Source of the DNA: Anaerolineaceae bacterium UBA5211
GTDB lineage: Bacteria > Chloroflexota > Anaerolineae > Anaerolineales > Anaerolineaceae
Reading direction: 5' to 3'
Assembly (NCBI GenBank): GCA_002412595.1
Contig: DHVJ01000002.1
Span: 1 to 56,988, forward strand
Length of the DNA: 56,988 nucleotides
The position numbers were made by a program, and so were the translations under genes. The notes under the pieces were generated by a model. That model did no database searches, was not told where the DNA came from, and saw only the letters and a list, made by a program, of their open reading frames with translations. Below, one piece after another: positions 15,842 to 27,800 of the stretch (the stretch's first letter is position 1; each line of letters starts with the position of its first letter).

Positions 15842-18800
15842 ATGCGACTGGCAAAGCAACCCTGCAATTTATTATTACGAGTGATAACAATCTTGGCAAC
15901 TTTTGCGAGATTGTTGTTTTCTGCTTTACCGGTCTATGCGGATGGCGGTCTGGCATTTTCAAGTTGGGGAGCCGAGATTGCCGACCTGAGCCAATACCAG
16001 AATAATACCAACGCCCAAATTGAGGGCGGTCAGATTTCCGCGCTCGACCCGACCGCTTCTTTTTCCATTGAATATTTAGTGGATGTATCTTCTATAACCG
16101 ATACCTTCGCGGACGGCGAAGCACAATTGGCTTATGCCTTCAACTGCCAGATCGACGATGAGGGTGAGGGTGCGAACGACAATGGGCTCGTGACCGTGTC
16201 TTTCACGGGAGCGGCAGCGGCTGACCAAAACCATGATTGCAGTTTTGAAACGCAAGGCGTTTTTTCCAACAGCCTGACCATCCCGGCTGATACGACGGCC
16301 ATTCTGTTCACTTTCTCCGGCACTTTGGAAGGAGAAACCAACACCATCACTTTCGGCAGTATATCCATGATGGTGAACGACCAACTGGCGCCGCGCCTGG
16401 ATGCACTGTCCACGCCGGCGGTTAGCGGGGGAGCTACCGTTTCGGTGAACGCATTTGAAAGCGGCAGCGGTATGAGCGGTGTGTATTATGCGGCGGGCGA
16501 ACATGAGGCGGATTACTTCCCGGCGGGCGGCACGGAAATTGAGATGCTGTATGGCAGCGGCAGCTTTGATCTTTCTTCCGGCGGCACTTACACGATTTAC
16601 GCGGTGGATTACAGTGGCAACGAATCCTTAAAGACGGTGCAGGTCAACACTTACCCGCAGATCAGTGGATTGAGCGACCAGAGTACCGATGAGGATACCA
16701 CGGCCGCTTTTTCTTTTAATATATCGGACGCGGAGAGCGCAGCCAACGAATTGACTGTCAGCGCCGCATCTTCGAACACAGTGGTTCTCCCGAACGCGGC
16801 TATTGGCCTGACCAACAGCGACGGTGTGGTGGCGGTGACGGCCGCTCCGGCGGCGAATGCCAATGGCAGCTTGACCATTACCTTTTACGTCAGCGACGCA
16901 CAAGGACTGCAGCAGACCCAGACGATTAACTTCATTGTGAACGCGGTCAATGATGTGCCGACAGCCAACGCGGATTCGGTTTCAACCGCTGAAGACACGC
17001 CCATCACTATTGACGTGCTGGCTAACGACAGCAACCCTGACCAGGGTACTTTAACGGTGAGTTTGCTCAGCGACCCGCCAGACGGTTCGGCGCTGGTCAA
17101 CCCTGACGGAACCATCAGCTATACTCCTCCATCGAATTATTCCGGCAGCGTTACTTTTGCCTACCAGATCATCGATTCAGCCGGCGGCGATACGGCTTCT
17201 GCCGATGTGACAGTGACTGTCAACAGCGTAGATGACAACCCGTACGCCATGGATGATTCCGGCGAATTGGCAGAGGACGGTTCGTTGACTCTGGCTGTCC
17301 TGGAAAATGACAGCGATGTGGAAGGGGATGCTTTCTTTGTCCTGAGCGTGAGCGACCCGCCCAATGGCAGCGCTGTCATCAGCGCCGGGTTAGACCAGAT
17401 CACTTATACTCCGGACGCCAATTACTTCGGTTCGGATTCCTTTACCTATACCATCCAGGAAACCGAGAATGCCGCTGCGACAGCCACAGCTACCGTGACG
17501 CTGACCATTACCAGCATCAACGACGCGCCAGTGCCTAGCTACACTGCGGCGGTGAGCACAGATGAGGATACCCAACTGACCGAGTCTTTCAGCGCCACGG
17601 ATGTGGACGGCGACGAGTTAACCATTACGGTCAAAGACGGCAACGGACCCAGCCACGGCAGCTTGCTGCTGGGCGAGGGCAGTTACATTTACCAGCCTGT
17701 GGGCGATTTCAATGGCACGGACAGCTTCACCATCACAGTCAGCGATAGCACAGTTGAAATTGAATGTGTCATCACGGTCACTGTCAACGCGGTCAACGAC
17801 GCTCCGGTACCCAGCTACACAACGGAAGTCAGCACGGAAGAAGACACCCCTCTGACGGAAACGCTGACAGCCACCGATATTGACTTGGACGAACTGAGTT
17901 ACACTGTCAAGGAAGGTAACGGACCGGCTAAAGGTACAGTAGAGCTGATCGAGGGCGGCTATACCTACACGCCCAACGCGAATTACTTTGGCTCGGACAG
18001 CTTCACCATCACAGTGGGGGACGGCACGAACGAAGTGGACTGCGCCATCACGGTGACGGTCAATTCCGTCAATGACGCGCCGCTGCCCAGCTACGGTGAA
18101 TCGGTCAGCACAGACGAGGACACACCGTTGAACGAGACAATCTCGGCGACGGATGCGGACGGCGACATAGTGACTTTCAGCGTCGAGGATGGCAACGGCC
18201 CGAGCCACGGCACTTTGGAATTGGTCGAGGGCGGTTATATCTACACACCCACTGAAAATTACAACGGCAGCGATAACTTTACCATCACAGTCAGCGACGG
18301 CACGGTCGCGGTAGATTGTGCCATCACGGTCACAGTCAACGCGGTCAATGACGCGCCGGTGCCCAGCTATAGCGCCTCGGTCAGTACGGACGAAGACACG
18401 CGCCTGACCGAAACGCTGACGGCTATGGACGTGGACCTGGACGAATTGAGTTACTCGGTCAAGGACGGCAACAGCCCGGCCAACGGTACACTGGAATTAA
18501 TTGTGGGCGGTTACACGTACACCCCCAACGCAAATTATTACGGCGCGGATAGCTTTACCATCACCGTCAGCGACGGCAGCAACGAGGTGGACTGCGCCAT
18601 TACGGTGGCAGTCAACACGGTCAACGACGCGCCCGTGCCCAGTTACGCGGCAGATGTCAGCACGGATGAAGATACGCCCCTGACAGAAAGCCTGACGGCC
18701 ACGGATGTGGAACTGGACGAGTTAACTGTCAGCATCAAGACTAACGGGACTAATGGCAGCGTGGTGCTGGTTGAGGGCGGCTACATCTACAGCCCCAACG

Positions 18801-21800
18801 CGGATTTCAACGGTACGGATACATTTACCATCACCGTCAGCGACGGAATAGACGATGTAGATTGTGTTATCACGGTGACGGTGAATGCGGTCAATGATGC
18901 GCCAGTACCCAGTTATTCCACCACGGTCGAGACTGACGAAGATACGCCTTTAAATGCGACATTAACCGCTACAGATGCAGATCTGGACGAACTGAATTAC
19001 TCGGTCAAGGACGGCAACGGACCGGCTAATGGCACGTTGGAATTGACCACGGGCGGATATACCTACAACCCGAATGCGGATTATAACGGCACGGACAACT
19101 TCACTATCACAGTGGGCGACGGTATGGACGAAGTGGACTGCGCTATCACAGTGACGATCAACTCGGTCAACGACGCCCCGCTGCCCAGCTATACGGCAAC
19201 GGTTGGCACGGACGAAGACACACCCCTGACGGAAAGCCTGACCGCTACCGACGTGGATCTGGATGAGTTGAGTTACACGGTAAAGGACGGCAGCGGACCG
19301 GCGCACGGCGGATTGACTTTCATTGTGGGCGGCTATACTTACAGCCCGGATGCAGATTACAACGGTACGGACAGTTTCACTATCCTGGTGGGCGACGGCA
19401 CGACCACCGTCGATTGCAGTATCACGGTGACTGTAGCGGCGGTCAACGATGCCCCGGTGCCAGTTTTCACAGCGGAAGTTAGCACGGACGAAGATATTCC
19501 TCTGACGGAGTTACTGACGGCCACGGACGTAGACCTGGATACTTTGAGTTATACCGTCAAGAGCGGCAACGGCCCAGCCAACGGCACGCTGGAATTAATC
19601 GAGGGCGGCTATACCTATTCACCGGACGAGAACTACAATGGGACAGACAGCTTTACCATCACGGTGGGCGACGGCACGGCCGAAGTGGACTGCGTTATCA
19701 CGGTCACCGTCAACGCGGTCAACGATGCGCCTGTGGCAGAGGATGACAGCGCCTCCACCAACGAAGACACAGCAGTCACTATATCCGTACTAGCCAACGA
19801 TTCGGATGTGGATTCGGGGGAAGGGGATAGCTTTACTCCCACGGCAATCCTAAACGAACCGGCCAACGGTTCGGCGGGCATCGCTGGGAACACCATTATC
19901 TATACACCCAATGCAAACTATTACGGTTCGGATGAATTTACCTACCAGATCACTGACAGCGGCGGGCTGACAGCTTCAGCCACTGTAGCGGTGACGATTG
20001 CCTCGGTCAACGATTACCCGCTGCCAGATGGTTTGGAGAGCGATTACACCATCGATGAGGACAGTTCCATCACCATCAGTTTTGACCTCAGCGATGTGGA
20101 AACGCCCCCGGAAACATTGACCATGCAAGTGGTGAGCGGGAATACCGCTTTGGTACCGCAGACGCGCATTACCATCACCGGCCTGGAGGACACTGATCCG
20201 GCTGTTTCTATCAAATTAGTACCCTTGTCCAACCAGAATGGAGATGTAACCTTTACCATCCGCGCCAGTGACGGTTTTCAGACAGGTGTATATACTTTTA
20301 CACTGCATGTCACCGCGGTCAACGACGCGCCCACTGCGCGCAACGACAGTATTAGCTTCACGGAAGACACACCGACCACCATTACGGTCAGCAGCCAACT
20401 ATTAAACAACGATACCGATGTGGACAACCTGCAAAGCGAGTTGAGTTACGTTGAAATTGTGACCACGACGGTGGATGGAACCCTGGTTGATAACGGCAAC
20501 GGGACTTTAACATATACTCCTGCGGCGAATTACGATTCCACGGATTCATTTGTCTATCGCATTCAGGACCCGGATGGCGCCACCGCCACCGCCACCGTAA
20601 CTCTGACGGCATCGGCGGTTAACGACCCGCCCACAATCAGCGCCATTGGCGACCAAACCATTGATGAAGATGACACGGTAACGATCAACTTTACTGTAGG
20701 TGATTTCGACCTGGATACCGAGGCGGAATTGAACACACTGATGATTACAACCGACTCGACCAACCCGGATATCCTCGATGCCAATAACATGCGTATTACC
20801 GGGTCGGGTGAGAATCGCACCTTTACGGCGGCGCCTCTGGCGGACAAGAACGGCACGGTAACGATCACCATTACGGTCAGCGATGGCATCGCCGAAGTAT
20901 CCGAACTTTTCCTGCTGACGATCAATGCGGTTGCGGATGCACCCACGGCGGTAGATGATTTCTTCTATGTGCAGGAATCCGGCAGCTTTGCCATCGATCC
21001 GCTGGCCAACGACTGGGACGCGGATGGCGATAATGCTCTGACGGCCAATATTGTCAGCGCACCTTTATACGGTACATTGGAAGCGGACGGTACAGCATTT
21101 ACCTATTCCCCCAATGAGGATTTCGATGGGGAAGATAGCTTTACTTATACCGTGACCGATTCCACCAGTCTTACTTCCAGCGCGGCTACCGTGACACTCA
21201 GCGCCGACCCGGCCAATCACCCGCCGACCATCACCGTGATCAAAAATCAGGTTATCTTTGAAGATGAAAGCGGTTCGGTAACCTTTAGCGTGACGGATGT
21301 GGATGGAAATCTGGCAAACGTGAGTGCCAGCAGTTCCAACACGACTGTTTTCCCGAACGGCAGCCTGAGCCTTAACAATAGCGATTCAGAGTACACCCTG
21401 ACCTTCACACCGGCGCCGAATGCCACCTGTAAGTCGGTTTTGACTATCACCGCCGAAGATGCGCGCGGCAACCAGATGACACGCACTTTCACCGTGCGGG
21501 TGGTGCCCATCAACGATCTGCCAGCTGCGATGGATGATGAGGTAGTTACCAACGAAGATACATCCATTACTTTCAACGTGCTTAGTAATGACACTGATAT
21601 TGAGACGGCTGCGGCTAACCTGGTGCTGCGAAAGGTGTTGACGACGCCTTCGCATGGGCGCCTGTCCAGCCTGGGCTCCGGCCAATTCCGCTACACGCCT
21701 TCCGGTGATTACAACGGAAGCGACTCGTTTACGTATGAGATGATCGATACGGATGGCGGTGTGAGCAGTGCTGCGGTGTACATCACGATTAATTCGGTCA

Positions 21801-24800
21801 ACGATGCGCCTGAAGCCTACGATAACAACCTGACCACCATCGTCGCGCCCGGCGGTACGCTGGATAACATCAACGTGATTGGCAATGACACTGATCCGGA
21901 TCTGCCTTATGACGTAGATGAGGAGATCCACGTGACCAGTATCGTCTCCCAGCCCAGCTGCGGAACGGCATATGTGAACGGCGACGGATCACTTAAGTAT
22001 GAAGCCTTTGGCACTACTAGTGGTGATTGTTCGGAAGCCTGGATCACGTTCAGCTACCAAATTGAAGATCATTACGGCGCAACCGACACGGCCACAGTTT
22101 CAGTGGCGGTGGATAGCGATGAAGTCAATTTGCCCCCGCGTACCTATAACATCTGGCGTTCGATCCAGGAAGACTCCGAAACTATCACCATTGACTTGTC
22201 CAATTACTCGTTCGATCCGGACGGCGATACACTTAGCTATTCAATGGATTTAGTTGTAGCGCCGTACACCAACCTGGGCACCGCGCATCTTAGCGACACC
22301 ATCATTTATTACACGCCAGACGCCAATAAGAACGGCAGCTACTCCCAGGAGAATTTCGAATATTCCGTCACAGACGGCAGCGCGACGGTTTCGGCTACTG
22401 TTTACATTGAGATCCAAGCGGTGAATGATGCACCTACCATTTCTACCCAGACCGATGCCATCGTAGAAATCCCTGACCAGGAAATTGACGAAGATTTTGA
22501 TATTTTATTGCAGTTCTATATTGACGACGTCGATATTCAGGACACCGGTACCACCTTCGGGCTGGATGACCTGGGTATGAGCATCTACTCCGATAACGCC
22601 GAACTGGTGCCGCCGGAGAGCATCAGCTATATACGCGATAATGACACCGGGCTGGTTTCGTTGACGGTCACTCCGACCGAAGAGGAATTCGGCAGCGCCA
22701 ATATTACTGTGCTGGTCACAGACGGCATTGTTTACACCAGCGAAACTTTCCAGTTGGTGGTAAACGAGGTCAACGACCCGCCGGTGGCCGCGGACCATTG
22801 GGTGACCACCAATGAAGAGGAACCCATTCACGTGGATGTGGTAGATTACCTGGCTAACGTGGATGGCGATATCATCACCATCAGCCAGGGTATTACGGCT
22901 CCTGCACACGGCACATTGAGTTTCGATCAGGCCAACGGAGACGCCATCTACACGCCCAATATGGATTACTACGGCAGCGATACTTTTGATTTCGTGCTGA
23001 CCGACAGCGGAGACTTGAGTGACAGCGGTACGGTTTATGTCACCGTCCTGAATGTCAACGACCCGCCGGATGTCTATAATCTGAGCGCGATGCTGGAAAC
23101 GGCCGAAGATATATCTATCACAACCAGCTTCAAGGTTTCCGATATTGATACAGATTTGGCTGACATTACCCTGAGCGGCGTGGCATCTACCCTGGATCTG
23201 ATTGATTCCTACAGCTTCACCAAATCCACAGATGGCAGCGGTAGCGTTGAATTGACAATTGATCCTGCGGCTAACAAAAGCGGAACCATTACCATTGCTA
23301 TCACAGCTTCTGACGGGGATAAGTCGGACACTGAAAGCCTGACCCTGAAAATATACGCCGTCAATGACCCACCGGTAGTGGTTGATGACAGCGCAACCAC
23401 CGATGAGGACACCTCGGTAACCGTTGACGTGATCGCCAACGACACGGATGTGGAAGATCCCGATACGCTGTATGTGGTTTCCACTACCTCCCCCAAATTG
23501 CTTTCCGATGGCACGGCTGGACACGGCACGGTAGTGAATAATAATGACGGCACGCTGACCTACAAACCCGGCGCTAACCGCAACGACGATATATTCTTCA
23601 CTTACGAAGTATCCGACAGCGGCAACCTGCGCGGCACCGGCACGGTCACCATTACCATCAATGCTGTGGACGACGCACCCAGCGTGGTGAATGACAACCG
23701 TACCATCGAAGAAGATAACCCCGTCACCATCGCTGTGCTGAGCAACGATAGCGACATCGAGGGGGACGATTTTAGTATTTACAGCTATACCAATCCATCG
23801 CACGGCTCGGTCAACCTGGACGTGGCTACGCAGTCCTTCATTTACACACCCACGTTGAATTATAACGGCACGGATACCTTTACCTATACCGTGGCGGAAG
23901 ACCTGAACCTGGAAAAGACTGCCACGGCGACCGTGAAGATCACCATTACAGCCGAGGACGATTATCCTATCGTGTCCACCGATGAACCCTGGATTATGTA
24001 CGAGGATACTCCCGGTACCTTTGATGTGACCATCAGCGATGCGGAAACCGCTTCGGCCAACCTATTGATCACCTTCACCTCGCTGGACACGACTCTGATC
24101 AAGAGCTACAACGTCGTGCTGCAGGGTTCCGGAACCTCGCGCACGGTAAAGTTGACGCCACAGGCGCAGATGAACGGCTCGCTGCAGCTGAAAGTGGATG
24201 TGAACGACGGCGCGCTGACGACCACGGAGTATATTGACATTATCATCGAGCCGGTCAATGACCCGCCGGTGGCGCAAAATTACACGGCCACAGTGGCCGA
24301 AGATGGTTCCACCAGCGGCGTGGTGGTTGTTAAGAGTGACATCGACCTGCTGCACGAGGGCGATTCGCATACTTATACGTTGGGCACAGACGGCGCGCAC
24401 GGCACAGCCGTGGTGCAGTCTGATGGAAATTGGACTTACACCCCGGACGCCAATTACAATGGCGGCGACAGCTTCACGGTTATCATCACGGATGAAGGCG
24501 CGGCTACAGCCATCAGTACGGTAACCGTTACGGTGACCAAGGTGAACGACACCCCGCAGGTGACCTCGACCAATAATCATACGCTGGATGAAGATACCAG
24601 CGTGACGGATACCATAGTCGTGTACGACCCGGACCTTGCAGACAGCACGGACCCGGACAGCTACACTGTGCAGGTAACCACGGAACCGGAACACGGCGAG
24701 GTGGTGCTGGATGGCGATACGGGCGAATACACCTACACCCCGGAGGCCAACTACAACGGTTCGGACAGCTTTGCGGTAAAGGTGGTGGACGAGCATAACG

Positions 24801-27800
24801 CGGAGACCAGCAAGACTGTGCTGCTCACGGTTGACCCGGTTAACGATCCTCCTGCAGCGGAAGACGACAGCGCGGAAATTGGTGAAGAGGGCAGCGCCGT
24901 GATCTTTGTGCTGGATAACGATGACGACATTGACCTGGCGCGCGAAGGCGACGAACTATTGGTTGATTCAGTCAACGGTGTCGATAATGGCACAGCCACC
25001 ATCGCGGCGGATAAAAAGAGCATTACCTTCGAGCCGGATGAGAACTGGAACGGCAGCGAGACCTTCACTTATACGGTAATTGACCAGAACGGCGCCACGG
25101 ATACAGCCGAAGTGACTGTGACGGTGAATGCCGTCAACGACCCGCCGGTGATCTCCGATGTAGTCAATCAGACAATTGATGAAGACACCGACACCGGCGC
25201 CATCAGTTTCACGGTGACGGATGTGGATAACGATGATGCCTTGTTAGAAGTTACCGCCGCCACCAGCAACAGCACGATCATTCCATTAGGCAATATTGTG
25301 TTGAGCGGGAGCGGCAGCAGCCGCACCGTGACGGTCACTCCGGCGGCGGATTACAACACCTGGAACGCGCTTTCGGGCGCGCACGAACCCGTCACCATCA
25401 CTCTGACGGTCAGCGACGGCACTCTGACCCAAACAGATACTTTCACCGTGAGGGTTGACCCGGTCAATGATGCCCCGGTTGCCGCGGATGATGAAGATAT
25501 CGAAGTAACAGAAGACGGCAGCGTAGATATCCCCGTGCTAAGCAACGATTCGGATGTGGACAGCGACCATGAGGGTGACAGCCTGAGCATCCAATCCTTT
25601 GCCGATGTGGATAACGGCACGGTCACGATCATCGACAGCAGCACTCAATTGCGCTTTACCCCGGACGCGGATTATTTCGGCGTCGAGGAGTTTACCTATA
25701 CCGTTGTAGATGAGAACGGCGCCACCGACACGGCTGTCGTTAAGGTGACGGTAAACGCGGTTAATGATCCGCCCATCATCTCCGACATTGAGGATCAGAC
25801 CATTAATGAAGACAGCGATACCGGCGCACTGGCTTTCACCGTTTTGGACGTGGATAACGATGATGCCTCTCTGGAAGTAACAGCGGCCACCAGCGACGGC
25901 ACGGTGATCCCATTGAGCGGTGTTACCTTTGGCGGCAGCGGCAGCAGCCGCACCGTGACAGTTACACCGAATGCGGATAAGAACACCTGGGATGCACTTA
26001 GTGACGCGCATGACCCGATAACAATTACCCTGACGGTCAGCGATGGCAGCCTGACGGATGCCACCAGTTTCACGGTCACGATCGTGCCGCAAAACGACAC
26101 GCCTGAACCGGATGACGACAGTATCACCATTAATGAAGACCACGAAATCGACATTGACGTGCTGGATAATGATTACGATGTAGATATTTCCAATGAGAGC
26201 GACGATTTGACCATCGTGTCTTTCGCAGATGTGGACAATGGCACGGTCACTATTCTTTCCGCAGGCAAAATGCTGCACTTTGTACCGGACCCGGACTGGT
26301 TCGGCATGGAAGAATTTACGTACACGGTGAAAGACGGGAACAACGCTACGGCCACTGCTACCGTAACGGTAACGGTTGACCCGGTTAACGATGCGCCGGT
26401 CATTTCCAATGTTGCCAACCAAACTATCAACGAAGACGACACAACCGGGGCGCTCAGCTTCACAGTGACGGATGTGGACAACGACGACGCGACTCTGGAA
26501 GTGACGGCTGCCACCAGCGACGGCACTACCATCCCGCTGAACGGCATTGTACTGGGCGGCAGCGGCAGCAGCCGCACCGTGACGGTTACGCCGGATTTGG
26601 ATAAGAATACCTGGAACAATACCACCTCGGCGCACGATCCCGTTACCATCACCCTGACAGTCTCGGATGGCAGCCTGACGGATCAGGACACCTTCACCGT
26701 TACCGTTCTCCCGCTCAACGATGGACCAGATGCCGTGGACGACAGCGCTTCGCTGGCGGAAGATGGCTCGAAGACCATTTACGTGTTGAGCAACGACACC
26801 GATGTGGATCTATCGAACGAAGGCGACGACCTGATTATCACAAAGGTGGAGGATGTGGATAATGCCACGGTGACCATCACCCACGGCGGCAAAGACCTGC
26901 TCTTCACACCCGACAGCAACTGGAATGGCGTGGAAGTCTTTACGTACACCATTGAAGACGAGAATGGCGCCAGCGACAGTGCTGAAGTGACCGTGACAGT
27001 GACAGCGCAAAACGACAACCCGGTGGCTGTGAATGACACGGCTGCGGTGGATGAAGACGACAGCGTTGAAATATCTGTTCTGGATAACGACTCTGATGAA
27101 GACATCGAGCGCGAAGGGGATGACCTGACCATCATCGGCTATGACAATGTCGATCACGGTACGGTTACCATCGCCGCAGATGCAAAGACCCTGACCTTTG
27201 TGCCGGAAGCGGATTGGAGCGGCGTCGAAGAGTTCACTTATACCATCACGGATATACATCATGTCGAAGCCAGCGCCAGCGTGCGGGTGACGGTTTCACC
27301 TGTGGACGATGACCCGGCAGCCAATGATGATTCATTCACGATGGCCGAGGACGCAGGCGCAACCAGCCTGAACGTGCTGGCAAATGATACCGACGCCGAC
27401 CTGGATTACGGCGATTCCCTGACGATCAGTGCTATCACGGTAACTGCTGCGCACGGAACGCTGTCAATCGATTCGGTCAACCAGCGCATTATTTACACAC
27501 CGGATGATAATTTCAACGGTTCAGACAGTTTCACCTATCAAATTAAAGATACGCAGGATCCGGCGGTAAACGATACTGCGCTGGTAAATCTGATCATCAC
27601 GGCGGTCAATGACCTGCCGATAGTGACTTCCAGCAATAGCCATACCATTCAGGAAGATACTAGCGCCAGTGGTACAGTGACAGCAACAGACGTGGATAGC
27701 GATGATTCACCTGACCCGGACAGCCTGACTTACACAATAAAAACTGCAGCCGGGCATGGCGCGGTAGATTTGACTGAAACGAGCGGCGCTTACACTTATA

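Noticed and set aside
17519..19720. Regular repeats that might suggest a CRISPR array
   Set aside because: Unit length is about 275 bp, in frame, and encodes tandem protein domains; no short repeats with unique spacers.
22505..23803. 432-codon minus-strand open frame
   Set aside because: It is the mirror of the giant repeat gene. Biased codons and repeated sequence keep the opposite strand open; there is no RBS and the composition is protein-unlike.
25538..26635. 365-codon minus-strand open frame
   Set aside because: Also antisense to the giant gene, with repeating low-quality sequence that follows the repeat units.
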